The notes: generated by a model not told the origin, from the sequence alone. A stretch of 64,000 bases of DNA from Brevundimonas terrae (GCF_011761985.1 NZ_JAASQT010000005.1:111649-175648), one strand, 5' to 3'; numbered from the stretch's first letter, positions 9,733-21,720 are shown. Numbers and translations are program-made.

Positions 9733-9760
9733 TTGCGTTGCGGCACGGGGGGGCTATATC
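9733..9760 (+). promoter_or_regulatory. Candidate icd promoter
   Basis: TTGCGT (9733-9738) and TATATC (9755-9760) are separated by 16 bp of G-rich sequence. Initiation would be about 30 nt before the icd ATG. The spacing is good, but this is pattern-based only. Confidence 0.4.
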
Positions 9761-9797
9761 GCCTGCAACGTATTATTTAGCGCTAAGAGGACCAAGC

Positions 9798-11021
9798 ATG
9801 GCCAAGATCAAGGTCGCCAATCCCATCGTGGACATCGACGGCGACGAAATGACCCGCATCATCTGGCAGTGGATCAAGGACAAGCTGGTCTTCCCTTACC
9901 TTGATCTGGAGCTGGACTACTACGATCTGGGCATGGAAAGCCGTGACGCTACGGACGACCAGATCACCATCGACGCCGCCCACGCCATCCAGAAGCACGG
10001 CGTTGGCGTCAAGTGCGCCACCATCACGCCGGACGAAGCCCGCGTGAAGGAATTCGGCCTGAAGAAGATGTGGAAGTCGCCGAACGGCACCATCCGCAAC
10101 ATCCTCGGCGGCGTTGTTTTCCGCGAGCCGATCATCTGCTCGAACGTTCCGCGTCTGGTGCCGGGCTGGACCCAGCCGATCGTCGTCGGCCGTCACGCCT
10201 TTGGTGACCAGTACAAGGCCACCGACTTCCTGTTCCCGGGCAAGGGTACGCTGTCGATCAAGTTCGTCGGTGAAGACGGCGAAGTCATCGAGCACGAAGT
10301 CTACAAGGCTCCGTCGGCTGGCGTGGCCATGGGCATGTACAACATCGACTCGTCGATCCGTGACTTTGCCCATGCCTCGTTCAGCTATGGCCTGGCCCGC
10401 AACTATCCGGTCTATCTGTCGACCAAGAACACCATTCTGAAAGCCTATGACGGCCGCTTCAAAGACATCTTCCAAGAAGTCTTCGACGCCGACTATGCCG
10501 AAGAATTCAAGGCGCGCGGCCTGACCTACGAACACCGTCTGATCGACGACATGGTGGCCGCCGCCATCAAGTGGTCGGGTGGTTTCGTCTGGGCGTGCAA
10601 GAACTATGATGGCGACGTTCAGTCGGACATCGTGGCTCAAGGCTTCGGCTCGCTGGGCCTGATGACCTCGGTCCTGATGACGCCGGATGGCAAGATCATG
10701 GAAACCGAAGCCGCCCACGGCACAGTGACCCGTCACTACCGTCAGCACCAGAAGGGTGAAGCGACCTCGACCAACTCGATCGCTTCGATCTTCGCATGGT
10801 CGGCTGGATTCAAGCACCGCGCCAAGCTGGACGACAATGCTGCGCTGCTCGAGTTCGCCGAGACGCTGGAACGCGTCGTCGTCGAAACCGTCGAGTCGGG
10901 CTTCATGACCAAGGATCTGGCCCTGCTGGTCGGTGACCAACAGTCGTGGCTGACCACCGAAGGCTTCCTGGACAAGGTCTCGGAAAACCTGAAGGCCGCT
11001 CTGCCGGGTATCGGTGAGTAA
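9798..11021 (+). CDS. icd: NADP-dependent isocitrate dehydrogenase
   Basis: The 407-residue protein is of the dimeric eukaryote-like IDH subfamily common in Alphaproteobacteria. It converts isocitrate to 2-oxoglutarate with NADPH formation. Substrate-binding residues appear in KSPNGTIRN (Ser94 region); the N-terminus is [20 protein letters not shown]. Length equals the family norm. ATG 9798 gives that conserved N-terminus, whereas the frame upstream to 9657 adds 47 non-conserved residues. It is a single-gene unit, followed at once by a strong terminator. 2-Oxoglutarate from this step feeds the glutamate synthase found further along the window. Confidence 0.96.
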   Translation: MAKIKVANPIVDIDGDEMTRIIWQWIKDKLVFPYLDLELDYYDLGMESRDATDDQITIDAAHAIQKHGVGVKCATITPDEARVKEFGLKKMWKSPNGTIRNILGGVVFREPIICSNVPRLVPGWTQPIVVGRHAFGDQYKATDFLFPGKGTLSIKFVGEDGEVIEHEVYKAPSAGVAMGMYNIDSSIRDFAHASFSYGLARNYPVYLSTKNTILKAYDGRFKDIFQEVFDADYAEEFKARGLTYEHRLIDDMVAAAIKWSGGFVWACKNYDGDVQSDIVAQGFGSLGLMTSVLMTPDGKIMETEAAHGTVTRHYRQHQKGEATSTNSIASIFAWSAGFKHRAKLDDNAALLEFAETLERVVVETVESGFMTKDLALLVGDQQSWLTTEGFLDKVSENLKAALPGIGE

Positions 11022-11045
11022 GCTCACCAGTTATGAGTAAGAGAG

Positions 11046-11081
11046 AGCCCCGCCAGACGATGTCTGGCGGGGCTTCTTTTT
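11046..11081 (+). terminator. Intrinsic terminator after icd
   Basis: AGCCCCGCCAGAC pairs with GTCTGGCGGGGCT-like sequence around a 4-nt loop and is followed by TCTTTTT, 25 bp past the icd stop. Confidence 0.9.
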
Positions 11082-11200
11082 ACCCTAACGCTCGCCACGC
11101 GGTGGCTCGCTCCTTGAGGGCAAAAAGAAGTTGGTGGACTTTGCGCTTAAGCAGTGAGGCCACGCGGGCCGAGCGATAGCGTGTGACTAAGTCGCCCATT

Positions 11201-11233
11201 AAAAAAGCCCGCCTCGGATGAGGCGGGCTTTTC
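11201..11233 (-). terminator. Intrinsic terminator after alaS
   Basis: The arms AAAGCCCGCCTC and GAGGCGGGCTTTT flank a 4-nt loop. On the minus strand the A-run reads as a U-tail, placing it 21 bp after the alaS stop. It is symmetric enough to act on both strands. Confidence 0.85.
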
Positions 11234-11254
11234 GCTTTGAGGATGTAAGCCCTC

Positions 11255-13897
11255 TTAGATTTTGGCCTTGATGGCGGTGAGGCCTTCTTCGGCCTTGGAG
11301 GCGTCGGGTGCACCGCCTTGGGCGAAGTCCGGCTTGCCGCCAGCACCCTTGCCGCCCATGGCGATCACGGCGTCGCGGGCGAAGTCGGCAGAGTTATACT
11401 TGCCGACCAGATCAGGGGTGATGGTGACGGTGATAGCGGCCTTGCCATCGGTCACGCCGACCAGAGCCACGATGCCCGAGCCAAGCTGCTTCTTGAAGTC
11501 TTCGGCCACGCCGCGCAGACCCTTGCCGTCGACGCCGTCGAGGACGCGGGCAATGACCTTCACGCCGTTGATCTCTTCGGGGGCGCTGGATGCACCGCCG
11601 CCGCCGAGGGCCAGTTGCTTCTTGAGATCGGCAACCTGCTTTTCGAGCGACTTGCGTTCAGCCGTCAGGGCTTCGACGCGAGCCGGAACGTCTTGCGTCG
11701 GAATCTTGAAGGTCTGGGCCAGATTGCGGGTGATGTTGGCCTGATCCAGCAGGTACTGACGGGCAGCTTCGCCGGTCAGGGCCTCGATACGGCGCACGCC
11801 AGCGGCCACGCCACCTTCGGAGACGATCTTGAACAGGGCGATGTCGCCGGTGCGGGCCACGTGGGTGCCGCCGCACAGTTCAACCGAATAAGGCTTGCCC
11901 GCTTCGGTCAGCGAGTCACCGAGCGTCAGCACACGCACTTCGTCGCCATACTTCTCGCCGAACAGGGCGATAGCACCGGCTTCGATAGCGGCTTCAGGGT
12001 TCATCAGTTCGGTGCGTGCCGGAACGTTCTGGCGAATGACAGCATTCACCTCGTCCTCGATGCGGGCGATTTCCTCTTCGGTCACCGGCGCATTGTGGCT
12101 GAAGTCGAAGCGCATGCGCTCGTGGTCCACCATCTGGCCCTTCTGGGCGATGTGTGGGCCGAGCACGTTCTTGAGCGCGGTGTGCAACAGGTGGGCACCC
12201 GAGTGGTTGGCGCGTGTGGTCAGGCGCTGGTCGGCATTGACGTGCAGTTGAACCTTGGTGCCGTTCTTCAGTTCGCCGGTCAGGACTTCGATCTGGTGGG
12301 CGTACAGGTCACCGCCAGCGTGTTTCTGCACGTCGATGACGCGGCCGGTGCCGCCGGCCCATTCGGCCTTGCCCTGATCGCCGTTCTGGCCACCGCCCTC
12401 GCCATAGAAGGGCGTGGCGTCGAACAGAACCTCGGCGGTTTGACCCGCCGACAAGGTGTCGGTCTGTGCGCCGTCGGCGACGATGGCCACAACCGTGCCT
12501 TCACCGTCGGTATTGTCATAGCCGGTGAACTGGGTGGCACCCAGACGGTCGCGCAGAGCCAGCCATTCGCCCGCATTTGCGGTCTGGCCCGAGCCCTTCC
12601 AGTTGGCCTTGCCACGCTGGCGCTGCTCGGACATTTCGGCCTCGAAGCCGTCATTGTCGACCGACAGGCCGCGACGGCGCGCTTCGTCCTGCGTCAGGTC
12701 CAGCGGGAAGCCGTAGGTGTCATATAGCGTGAAGGCGGTCAGGCCCGAGATGACGCCGCCTTCGGACAGGTCCTTGGTGGCTTCGTCTAGCAGGCCCATG
12801 CCGCGACCCAGCGTGGTGCGGAAACGGATTTCTTCCTGCTTGAGGGTGTCCTCGATGAAGGCTTGAGCGCGGCCCAGCTCGGGATAGGCTTCGCCCATCT
12901 CGGCCACCAGAGTTGGAACCAGACGGTGCATCAGCGGGTCTTGCGCGCCCAGCAGGTGGGCGTGGCGCATGGCGCGGCGCATGATACGGCGCAGGACATA
13001 GCCACGGCCTTCGTTCGATGGCGTCACGCCATCGGCGATCAGGAAGGACGAGGAACGCAGGTGGTCGGCGATCACGCGGTGGCTGGCCTGGAAAGCGCCT
13101 TCGGCCTTGGTGCTGGTGGCATCTTCCGAAGCGGCGATCAGGTGGCGGAACAGGTCGACTTCATAGTTGGAGTGCACGCCCTGCAGCACAGCAGCGATAC
13201 GCTCCAGACCCATGCCGGTATCGACCGACTTTTTCGGCAGTTCGCGAACGATCTCGTCGTTCTCTTTTTCGAACTGCATGAAGACGTTGTTCCAGATTTC
13301 GACGAAGCGGTCGCCGTCTTCTTCCGGGGATCCCGGAGGGCCGCCCCAGATGTGGTCGCCGTGATCGTAGAAGATTTCCGTGCACGGACCGCACGGGCCG
13401 TTCTCGCCCATGGCCCAGAAATTGTCGGCGGTCGGAATACGGATGATCTTGTCGTCCGAGAAGCCGGTCACCTTTTTCCAGATGTTAAAGGCTTCGTCGT
13501 CGGTGTGATAAACTGTGACCAGCAGCTTGTTGGCGTCCAGACCGAATTCCTTGGTCAGCAGACCCCATGCGCTTTCGATCGCGTGGTCCTTGAAATAGTC
13601 GCCAAACGAGAAGTTGCCGAGCATTTCAAAGAAGGTGTGGTGACGTGCGGTGTAACCCACATTGTCCAGATCGTTGTGCTTGCCGCCAGCGCGCACGCAT
13701 TTTTGCGACGAGGTTGCGCGCGGATAGGGCGGGGTGGCCGCACCCGTGAAGTAATCCTTGAACGGCACCATGCCCGCATTGACGAACAGCAGGGTCGGGT
13801 CGTTTTGCGGCACCAGCGGCGCCGAGTGAACCTTCTCGTGGCCGTCTTTGCCGAAATAGTCGAGGAAGGTTGAACGTATCTGCTTCAGGCTGGTCAT
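11255..13897 (-). CDS. alaS: Alanine-tRNA ligase
   Basis: The 880-residue class II synthetase charges tRNA-Ala. The N-terminus [15 protein letters not shown] is canonical, hence ATG 13895-13897 rather than the in-frame upstream start at 13948. The catalytic domain includes [19 protein letters not shown] motif regions. The editing domain has its zinc motif HSGAH (His565, His569) and CGGTH (Cys675, His679). The C-terminal DHHA1 domain ends in a [15 protein letters not shown] segment. All expected modules are present at full length. It sits between icd and recA, a neighbourhood I know from other Alphaproteobacteria. Confidence 0.97.
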   Translation of the reverse strand: MTSLKQIRSTFLDYFGKDGHEKVHSAPLVPQNDPTLLFVNAGMVPFKDYFTGAATPPYPRATSSQKCVRAGGKHNDLDNVGYTARHHTFFEMLGNFSFGDYFKDHAIESAWGLLTKEFGLDANKLLVTVYHTDDEAFNIWKKVTGFSDDKIIRIPTADNFWAMGENGPCGPCTEIFYDHGDHIWGGPPGSPEEDGDRFVEIWNNVFMQFEKENDEIVRELPKKSVDTGMGLERIAAVLQGVHSNYEVDLFRHLIAASEDATSTKAEGAFQASHRVIADHLRSSSFLIADGVTPSNEGRGYVLRRIMRRAMRHAHLLGAQDPLMHRLVPTLVAEMGEAYPELGRAQAFIEDTLKQEEIRFRTTLGRGMGLLDEATKDLSEGGVISGLTAFTLYDTYGFPLDLTQDEARRRGLSVDNDGFEAEMSEQRQRGKANWKGSGQTANAGEWLALRDRLGATQFTGYDNTDGEGTVVAIVADGAQTDTLSAGQTAEVLFDATPFYGEGGGQNGDQGKAEWAGGTGRVIDVQKHAGGDLYAHQIEVLTGELKNGTKVQLHVNADQRLTTRANHSGAHLLHTALKNVLGPHIAQKGQMVDHERMRFDFSHNAPVTEEEIARIEDEVNAVIRQNVPARTELMNPEAAIEAGAIALFGEKYGDEVRVLTLGDSLTEAGKPYSVELCGGTHVARTGDIALFKIVSEGGVAAGVRRIEALTGEAARQYLLDQANITRNLAQTFKIPTQDVPARVEALTAERKSLEKQVADLKKQLALGGGGASSAPEEINGVKVIARVLDGVDGKGLRGVAEDFKKQLGSGIVALVGVTDGKAAITVTITPDLVGKYNSADFARDAVIAMGGKGAGGKPDFAQGGAPDASKAEEGLTAIKAKI

Positions 13898-14047
13898 GGT
13901 GTGATCGGACTTCAGAGTAGCGGGTGGGCAAAGGGACCAGACGGGCACCTTCGCAAGACATGTCAGGGCGTCATATAGGGTTTTAGGGGGCAGTGCATCA
14001 ATTGCGGCCCGCCATGACGGGGTTTTTCGCCAAGCGTGGCGTGGAAA

Positions 14048-14530
14048 TCAAACCAGCTTGTGCGGTGCGACGATAACGCCGTCGCTATCGGCATACAGCC
14101 AGTCGTCGGGACGGAAGATGATCCCGCCAAAACTGGTCGGGATATCGATCTCTCCCAGAGCCTCGCGCTCGGCCCGCAGCGGGCAGGTGCCGATGGCCTT
14201 GATGCCGATATCCATAGTGTCGATGACGGCCGTGTCACGGATGGCGGCATTGACGACAATGCCGGCCCAGCCATTGTCGATGGCCAGCTTGGCGAGGTTG
14301 TCGCCGACCAGTGCCCGCTTCAGGGAGGTACCGCCATTGACGACCAGCACACAGCCGCGCCCAGGCCCTTCGAGGGTCGAGCGCACAAGGGCGTTGTCGT
14401 CCAGCACACTTAGGGTGCGGATCGGGCCACTGAAGGCCTTACGCTGACCAAAGCTGCGAAAGGCGGTCTGGCACACGCGCACGATATCGGTGTGGGCATC
14501 GCACAGGTCGGCAGTGGCAAAATTGGTCAT
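14048..14530 (-). CDS. rraA: RraA-family protein (ribonuclease E activity regulator / HMG aldolase-like)
   Basis: The 160-residue protein has the RraA fold signature: TADLCDAH at the N-terminus, the central VVNGGTSLKRALVGDNLAKLAIDNGWAG-type glycine-rich loop, and RDTAVIDTMDIGIKAIGTCP. In enterics RraA inhibits RNase E. The same family includes 4-hydroxy-4-methyl-2-oxoglutarate/oxaloacetate aldolases whose Arg-Asp metal site is kept here (IRDTAVID), so enzyme activity cannot be excluded. It lies 150 bp upstream of alaS on the same strand. Confidence 0.88.
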   Translation of the reverse strand: MTNFATADLCDAHTDIVRVCQTAFRSFGQRKAFSGPIRTLSVLDDNALVRSTLEGPGRGCVLVVNGGTSLKRALVGDNLAKLAIDNGWAGIVVNAAIRDTAVIDTMDIGIKAIGTCPLRAEREALGEIDIPTSFGGIIFRPDDWLYADSDGVIVAPHKLV

Positions 14531-14643
14531 TGCGTATTTTAACTACCTATCTACGGGAAAGTAAGTATTGGCTAATCGGTAAAACAAGATACCCCTTACT
14601 GAGTTCTCATTGTCGAGGCTATGAAACAGCAAGGAGTGCAAAA

Positions 14644-14919
14644 ATGCGTAAGCTATTAGGTACTGCACTGATAGGCGTAGTTTTAGCGATGTCGACTTCA
14701 CCAGCGGCGGCTTTTCGGAATGATGGTGGAAGTAGCAGCGTCGCCTATAATTATATTCTTTACGCTGATGCAGAGAAAACAGTTTGGATTGGTATGCTAA
14801 GCGATACGTGTGGGGCTAATGGGGGCGTGATAAACCCTTATCTTCCAACGCCTTATTTTGACCGCGAGCCGGCATTTCTTTGCACGAGCGGCGGACCGTA
14901 CTTGCCACCAGAATGGTAA
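14644..14919 (+). CDS. Small AT-rich secreted protein of unknown function
   Basis: The 91-residue ORF has ATG 14644 with AAGGAG upstream and a clean signal peptide (MRKLLGTALIGVVLAMSTSP, cleavage AAA-F). The mature peptide of about 67 residues has two cysteines (SDTCGANGG and FLCTSGG), suggesting a disulfide. The segment YNYILYADAEKTVWIGMLSD-like plus CG resembles small DUF6289-type exported proteins, but this is a weak impression. Codons are noticeably AT-rich compared with every neighbour, which hints at transfer or relaxed selection. It is bounded by its own terminator. Confidence 0.7.
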   Translation: MRKLLGTALIGVVLAMSTSPAAAFRNDGGSSSVAYNYILYADAEKTVWIGMLSDTCGANGGVINPYLPTPYFDREPAFLCTSGGPYLPPEW

Positions 14920-14923
14920 AAAA

Positions 14924-14955
14924 GAGGCCCACCCGAATAAACGGGTGGGCCTTCT
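14924..14955 (+). terminator. Intrinsic terminator between the small secreted gene and recA
   Basis: GAGGCCCACCCG pairs with CGGGTGGGCCTT around a 6-nt loop. The left A-run (AAAAAAG) gives a U-tail on the minus strand. It probably ends the small gene and can also stop recA transcripts. Confidence 0.8.
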
Positions 14956-15045
14956 CCATCCTGCCACCCGACGGGGTCGGTAGGCGGGTCGCCGGGGGAG
15001 GGCGGAGATTCTGTTCAGCCTGTGCGGCCTTAACCTTCGAGGTTT

Positions 15046-16125
15046 TTAGCCTTCGAGATCTTGGCCTTCGTCGGGTTCCGGTGCACCCAGCAACTCGTCG
15101 GCAATCTTGGCCGTTGAGGCACGCACGGCTTTTTCGATAGCTGCAGCCATGTCGGGATTGTTCTTGAGGAATTCCTTGGCGTTCTCGCGGCCCTGACCGA
15201 TGCGGGTCGAGTCATACGAGAACCACGAACCGGACTTCTCGACGATATTGGCCTTGACGCCCAGATCGATGATCTCGCCGATCTTGGAGATGCCCTCGCC
15301 ATACATGATGTCGAAGATCACCTCGCGGAATGGCGGGGCCACCTTGTTCTTGACCACCTTGACGCGGGTGGTGTTGCCGACCACTTCGTCACGGATCTTG
15401 ATCGAGGCCGTGCGACGGATATCCAGACGCACCGAGGCGTAGAATTTCAGCGCATTGCCGCCCGTGGTGGTTTCCGGCGAGCCATACATCACGCCGATCT
15501 TGTGACGGATCTGGTTGATGAACAGCACGATGCAGTTGGACTTGGAGATCGAGGCCGTCAGCTTGCGCAGGGCTTGCGACATCAGACGCGCCTGCAGGCC
15601 GGGAAGGCTGTCGCCCATCTCGCCTTCGATTTCAGCGCGCGGCGTCAGGGCCGCAACCGAGTCGATGACCACGATGTCCACGGCACCCGAGCGCACGAGG
15701 GTGTCGACGATTTCCAGCGCCTGTTCGCCCGTATCGGGCTGCGACACCAGCAGGTCGTCGAGGTTGACGCCCAGCTTCTGGGCATAGACCGGATCAAGCG
15801 CGTGTTCGGCATCCACGAAGGCGGCGACGCCACCCGATTTCTGGACTTCGGCCACGGTGTGCAGGGCCAGCGTCGTCTTACCCGAGGATTCAGGACCGAA
15901 CACTTCGATAACGCGACCGCGCGGCAAGCCGCCAATGCCCAGAGCCATGTCGAGGCCGAGCGAGCCGGTCGAGACGCTGGCGATTTCTGCCACCACGCCG
16001 CCCTTGCCCAGTTTCATCACCGAACCCTTGCCGAAAGCGCGATCAATCTGTGCGATCGCGGCCTCAAGAGCGCGTTGTTTATCGGAGTCTGCCTTAGCCA
16101 CTAGTTTCAATGCCGCCTGTGTCAT
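15046..16125 (-). CDS. recA: RecA recombinase
   Basis: The 359-residue recombinase for homologous recombination and SOS induction has Walker [10 protein letters not shown] (about 77-85), the [14 protein letters not shown] region, the L2/ATP-cap region, and an acidic C-terminal tail (PDEGQDLEG). ATG 16125 is chosen because it gives the usual short N-terminus and is preceded by GGGAGAG. The frame continues to a GTG at 16242 but would overlap the SOS box. An SOS operator lies about 110 bp upstream. It stands alone rather than with recX. Confidence 0.97.
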   Translation of the reverse strand: MTQAALKLVAKADSDKQRALEAAIAQIDRAFGKGSVMKLGKGGVVAEIASVSTGSLGLDMALGIGGLPRGRVIEVFGPESSGKTTLALHTVAEVQKSGGVAAFVDAEHALDPVYAQKLGVNLDDLLVSQPDTGEQALEIVDTLVRSGAVDIVVIDSVAALTPRAEIEGEMGDSLPGLQARLMSQALRKLTASISKSNCIVLFINQIRHKIGVMYGSPETTTGGNALKFYASVRLDIRRTASIKIRDEVVGNTTRVKVVKNKVAPPFREVIFDIMYGEGISKIGEIIDLGVKANIVEKSGSWFSYDSTRIGQGRENAKEFLKNNPDMAAAIEKAVRASTAKIADELLGAPEPDEGQDLEG

Positions 16126-16236
16126 TGGTTTGATCTCTCCCTTGCCATGATTCATGGCTGGATTCCCGTAGGACCATGGGAGAGACCCGCCAGGACCCGC
16201 TCCCTTGATGTGGATAACAGTACATGGTTTGTTCTT

Positions 16237-16251
16237 GTTCACAAGATGTTC
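16237..16251 (-). promoter_or_regulatory. LexA (SOS) box of recA, alphaproteobacterial type
   Basis: GTTC-N7-GTTC (GAAC-N7-GAAC on the recA strand) matches the LexA operator known in Alphaproteobacteria. It overlaps a possible -35 TTGTGA (16239-16244), which pairs at 16-bp spacing with TACTGT (16217-16222) on the minus strand. It is exactly where repression of recA would be effective. The site also lies about 95 bp ahead of the divergent GNAT-nitrilase gene. Confidence 0.85.
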
Positions 16252-16269
16252 TCATCGAAAAATGAGAAC
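16248..16269. promoter_or_regulatory. Perfect inverted repeat overlapping the recA SOS box
   Basis: GTTCTCAT-N6-ATGAGAAC is an exact 8-bp dyad sharing its left arm with the second half of the SOS box. It could be a second, differently spaced LexA contact, or a site for another regulator of the divergent gene. Confidence 0.4.
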
Positions 16270-16344
16270 AAAATAACAACGAACGACCGATATTGACGTA
16301 TGCCCTTCGTGCCACCTTTGCCGCACACAGGCGTTGTGACGGGT

Positions 16345-17931
<1,587 letters not shown>

Positions 17932-18951
17932 TCAGTTCTCGCGGTAGAAGTTGCAGTACCAGTCCACAAAGTGGCCAACCCCCTCTTCGACCGGCGTCGA
18001 GGGGGCATAGCCGATGGCGTCGAGGGTATCGGACACATCGGCTTCGGTATTGACGACATCGCCGTCCTGCATCGGCATGAGGTTAAGCGTTGCCTTGCGG
18101 CCCAGCTTGCTCTCCAGCACCTCGATATAGCGCATCAGCGGCACCGGCTGTCCGGCCCCGAGATTGAGCATCCGCCACGGGGCCACGCCGCTGGTGGCCG
18201 GATCGGGGTGTTGTGCATCCCAGTCGGGATTGATGCGGGCCGGTTGATCCAGCGCGGCGATGATGCCGGTGACGATATCGTCCACATAGGTGAAATCGCG
18301 GCTCATCCGGCCTTCGCCATACACGTCGATCGGTTCGTTCTTGAGGATGGCGCGGGTGAATTTGAACAGCGCCATGTCCGGCCTGCCCCACGGTCCATAG
18401 ACGGTAAAGAACCGCAGGCCTGTCGTCGGGATGTTGAACAGATGGGCATAGGAATGGGCCATGGCCTCATTGGCCAGCTTGGTGGCTGCATAGAGGGTCA
18501 GCGGGTGGTTGGCCCCGTCATGCACCGCGAATGGCAGCTTGCCATTGGCCCCATAGGCGGAACTGGTCGAGGCATAGACCAGATGCTGACAGCCCGTCGC
18601 CCGTGCGCCCTCCAGTATCGACAGGAAGCCGACCACATTGGAATCCACATAGGTTTCCGGCGCTTCAAGGCTGTAACGGACACCGGCCTGTGCGCCGAGA
18701 TGGACGATACGCGCGGGTTTTTCAGTGGCGAACAGGGCGGCCACACCCTCACGGTCGGCAAGGTCCAGCGTGTGATGGCGATAGTTCGGATGGGCCAGTA
18801 GCTGGTCCAGGCGCGCCTGTTTCAGGGCCGGATCATAATAGGCGTTCAGATTGTCCAGGCCGATGACCGTCTCGCCCCGCGCCAGCAGGCGCTGCGCGGT
18901 GTGAAAGCCGATAAAACCGGCGGAACCTGTGACAAGAACGGCATTGGACAT
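17932..18951 (-). CDS. NAD-dependent nucleotide-sugar epimerase (UDP-glucuronate 4-epimerase-like)
   Basis: The 339-residue extended short-chain dehydrogenase has GSAGFIG (9-15) for NAD binding. The catalytic Tyr154 and Lys158 (YAATK) are preceded by the STSSAYG serine strand. DNLNAYYDPALKQARL and the AGVRYSLEAPETYVDSN block are typical of UDP-glucuronate 4-epimerases, which supply galacturonate for capsule, LPS or exopolysaccharide. The methyltransferase gene upstream on the same strand fits a polysaccharide or envelope setting. Substrate specificity is inferred from motif resemblance. Confidence 0.88.
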   Translation of the reverse strand: MSNAVLVTGSAGFIGFHTAQRLLARGETVIGLDNLNAYYDPALKQARLDQLLAHPNYRHHTLDLADREGVAALFATEKPARIVHLGAQAGVRYSLEAPETYVDSNVVGFLSILEGARATGCQHLVYASTSSAYGANGKLPFAVHDGANHPLTLYAATKLANEAMAHSYAHLFNIPTTGLRFFTVYGPWGRPDMALFKFTRAILKNEPIDVYGEGRMSRDFTYVDDIVTGIIAALDQPARINPDWDAQHPDPATSGVAPWRMLNLGAGQPVPLMRYIEVLESKLGRKATLNLMPMQDGDVVNTEADVSDTLDAIGYAPSTPVEEGVGHFVDWYCNFYREN

Positions 18952-19007
18952 GCGCCAGCGATAAACCTGTCAGCCATGCTTCGCCAGAGTCCTTATGCCC
19001 AGAGCCC

Positions 19008-19688
19008 TTATGCGCGAATGGCGATCATGGATTTGGTCAGGGGACCGACCTTTTCGTCATGGTGCTTTGCATCGGCATAAAGGAAGCGGAACTGGTTCTT
19101 ATCCAGCAGGCGTGCGTGCTGCACATCGCGCATAGCGGCCCCGACATCGGGAGACTTTTGCGAAAAGCCGTGCGCGCGTTTCATCAGGGCGCGGGCGCGG
19201 CTTTGCTCGCTCTTCCAGTGGAAGAACAGGCTGGAGAAATGCGGTTCGACCGGAAACCAGAAATAGGGCGTCTGGACATAGTATTTCGGCGCCAGACGAC
19301 GGCATTCCTGCGCGAACGCCTCCATGCGCACCCAGTCGCCGACATGTTCGATGACCGAGTTGGAATGGACGAGGTCGAAACTGTTGTCGCCATATTGCGG
19401 CAGGTGGGTGGCGTCGCCATCGACCACAGTGAACAGGGCGTCGTCCCACACATCATCGACCCCGCCCGGATTGACGAGGGTGATGTGGACGTTCGATCGC
19501 TTGAGGAAGTCGGCATCGAACAGGTGCCAGTAGCTGGCCTCGCCGCCCAGATCGATGATGCGAACCGCGCCTTTCTCGGCGTGGATGGCTGTGATCAGAT
19601 CGACAATCCGCTTGCTGCGGGCGCGACGAAAACGCGACACCAGCGAGTTGGGATCGTTATTGTCTTGTAGGGCGTGGATCAGCTTCAT
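19008..19688 (-). CDS. Class I SAM-dependent methyltransferase
   Basis: The 226-residue protein has the Rossmann methyltransferase motifs: motif I RIIDLGGEASYWH (about 43-55), an acidic end of strand 2 (HITLVNPGG), the motif-II-like VVDGDATHLP, and FDLVHSNSVIEHVGDW, typical of the Methyltransf_11 type. It may modify a sugar, lipid or small metabolite. It precedes the epimerase by 56 bp on the same strand. The substrate cannot be read from sequence. Confidence 0.85.
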   Translation of the reverse strand: MKLIHALQDNNDPNSLVSRFRRARSKRIVDLITAIHAEKGAVRIIDLGGEASYWHLFDADFLKRSNVHITLVNPGGVDDVWDDALFTVVDGDATHLPQYGDNSFDLVHSNSVIEHVGDWVRMEAFAQECRRLAPKYYVQTPYFWFPVEPHFSSLFFHWKSEQSRARALMKRAHGFSQKSPDVGAAMRDVQHARLLDKNQFRFLYADAKHHDEKVGPLTKSMIAIRA

Positions 19689-19711
19689 GGCGCTTCATTG
19701 GCATAACCTTA

Positions 19712-21604
19712 CTACTGTAAGCTTAAGCGCGTGGCCTTTTCGGCGAGAGCCGAAGTCTGTGCCGGTTCGGCCAGACGTGACCCTGCGCCCAGAGCCACCG
19801 AGGCCAACAAAAACACCACGGCCAGTATGGTCAGCCAATAGTCGTCGCGTGCGGGCACCAAGGGGCGCACGAACAACAGGACCAGAAACCCGATCAGACC
19901 CAGCGCACCGGGCAGGCTGATTCCGATGCCCAAAAACACCAGATGCCCGTAACCCATCAACCAAGCCCCTGCGATGACGGTGGCGATTGCGGGCGCAATC
20001 AGACCGCGCATTTCGCTGAGCGCAGGGAAGAGTGCGGCAGTAAGGCTCATGACCGCGACCGCCAGAAGGACGGGCCAGATCAGGATGAGAGCGGCCTGAG
20101 GGGCCACAACTTGCAAGACAACGCCAAGGACGAAGGCCAGCATAACCCCGCCGATCCATCCGCCCCACAGGGTCCGCGAGGCGGCACCGGGCCACAGGGA
20201 CAGGACAGCCGCCACCGCACCCGCGCCGATCATCAGCGGGCTGGCGTCACCCACCAGATTGACCAGCAGGGTCAGGCCCGCCAGTCCGTAGCCGAGGATG
20301 CGTCGATATTCGGCCCGCGCCCCTGACATCAGGATAAAGGCCAGAGCCAGCACGGCCAGCGCCGCAGACGCCTCCATCCACGGCAGACGACGCAGCAGGA
20401 TATAATATTGGCCACTGCCCGATAATGGCGCGGCCAAAAGACGTAGGGCCTGACACAGGATCAGGCTGGCACTGATGAACCAGACCCCGTCCAGCACGCC
20501 TTGGAACAGTTGTTTTGGCCCCAGTCGCGTCACCACGCGGGCCCGCCACACGCTAAAGGCCAGACCGGCCAGCGACAGGGCCAAAAGCACCCAGCCCGCC
20601 CACAAGGGCGTGCTGATGAACACATGCCCGAACACATCGGCATAGGCACGGTTGTCGCCCTTGGCGGGCAGGGCCTCGGACGTCATCAGGCGACTGGTCA
20701 TCTCCAGCGTCTGCGAGCCGATATGCTGAAGCGAGCCCTGATCCAGATTGTCGGGTGTCGATTCCGCCGTGTGGTATTGGCGGGCGCGACCGATAAAGGC
20801 GATGTTGATGCCCTGTGCGCCCTGATTGCGCGGGATGGTGAAGTCTGTCCCGTTGGGCATGCGCTCATACATGAAACTGGCCAGCGAGGTGCTGGCAACG
20901 CCGCCATCGGCAGACCATGCCAGAGGGGCAAAGGCCTTGATGGTCGGGCCGTCACCGCGCCCCGTTTCGAACATCGAGGCGCGACCGCCCCCGCCGCGCG
21001 CTTCCAGATTGATGATGAAGCCGATTGTGGGTGCAAGCGCATGCTCCTCGAAGAAGATGCGCGCGCCTTCCAAACCGATTTCCTCGGCATCGGTGAACAG
21101 GACGATCAGATCGCGTTGCGTGTCCTTGCGGGCTTTGAGCGCGCGGGCGGCTTCCAGAATGGCGGCCACACCGGCACTGTCATCGGCGGCACCGGGGGAA
21201 TGCACGCTGGTATCATAGTGCGCCATCAGCAGGATGGGGGGCAGACCGCTCTGGGTGCCTTTGCGGATACCGATCAGGTTGGTGGCCTGAAAACCGGCAA
21301 CCTCTGGCGTACCGCCTTCTTTTTGCAGGCGCTGAACCGCCTTGACGGTCAGCGAGCCGGTCTGTTCGGAAGCGGTAAAGCCCAGCTCGGTCAGGCGGCT
21401 GGAAAGGTGCTGCCGCACGCGCTGGTGCTCGGCGGATCCTAACGGATGCGGGGCCTTGGCGATCTCGCGCACATCGACCATGGCGCGGTGGGCGGAAAAC
21501 TGGTCGGCAGGGGCATCCGCCGGACGCGGGCGCGGTGTCTGTAGGCTGAGCACCGCAAGGGCGAACATCAGAGCCAGTGTGCTGAGCAATACCGATAGGC
21601 GCAT
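19712..21604 (-). CDS. M28-family zinc peptidase with C-terminal membrane domain
   Basis: The 630-residue protein has an N-terminal hydrophobic anchor or signal (residues 5-21). An M28 aminopeptidase domain follows, with zinc ligands His129 (AHYDTS), Asp141 (GAADDSAG), Glu174/Glu175 (DAEEIGLEG), Glu201 and a His in QYHTAEST (about 284). Residues 330-600 contain a series of hydrophobic helices. The layout recalls Fxna-like M28 peptidases: a periplasmic peptidase attached to a multi-pass membrane domain. Its substrate is unknown. It lies 23 bp upstream of the methyltransferase on the same strand. Confidence 0.87.
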   Translation of the reverse strand: MRLSVLLSTLALMFALAVLSLQTPRPRPADAPADQFSAHRAMVDVREIAKAPHPLGSAEHQRVRQHLSSRLTELGFTASEQTGSLTVKAVQRLQKEGGTPEVAGFQATNLIGIRKGTQSGLPPILLMAHYDTSVHSPGAADDSAGVAAILEAARALKARKDTQRDLIVLFTDAEEIGLEGARIFFEEHALAPTIGFIINLEARGGGGRASMFETGRGDGPTIKAFAPLAWSADGGVASTSLASFMYERMPNGTDFTIPRNQGAQGINIAFIGRARQYHTAESTPDNLDQGSLQHIGSQTLEMTSRLMTSEALPAKGDNRAYADVFGHVFISTPLWAGWVLLALSLAGLAFSVWRARVVTRLGPKQLFQGVLDGVWFISASLILCQALRLLAAPLSGSGQYYILLRRLPWMEASAALAVLALAFILMSGARAEYRRILGYGLAGLTLLVNLVGDASPLMIGAGAVAAVLSLWPGAASRTLWGGWIGGVMLAFVLGVVLQVVAPQAALILIWPVLLAVAVMSLTAALFPALSEMRGLIAPAIATVIAGAWLMGYGHLVFLGIGISLPGALGLIGFLVLLFVRPLVPARDDYWLTILAVVFLLASVALGAGSRLAEPAQTSALAEKATRLSLQ

Positions 21605-21658
21605 CCATCCCTCCCTGGATCGAGCGCGTATTGGCTATCAATGTTCTTCATATAGCAA

Positions 21659-21692
21659 GAGGGCGGCTCCGGCCTGTGCCGGAACCGCCCTC
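21659..21692 (-). terminator. Probable terminator after the TonB receptor
   Basis: GAGGGCGG-TTCCGGC pairs with GCCGGAG-CCGCCCTC around a short loop, 28 bp beyond the receptor stop. The tail (TTGCTAT) is only moderately U-rich. Confidence 0.55.
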
Positions 21693-21720
21693 GAAAGCCT
21701 TGGTCAGCGTTTCGGAAAGA

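Noticed and set aside
9783..11027. A 414-codon minus-strand frame over icd
   Set aside because: Shadow frame; icd on the other strand is unambiguous.
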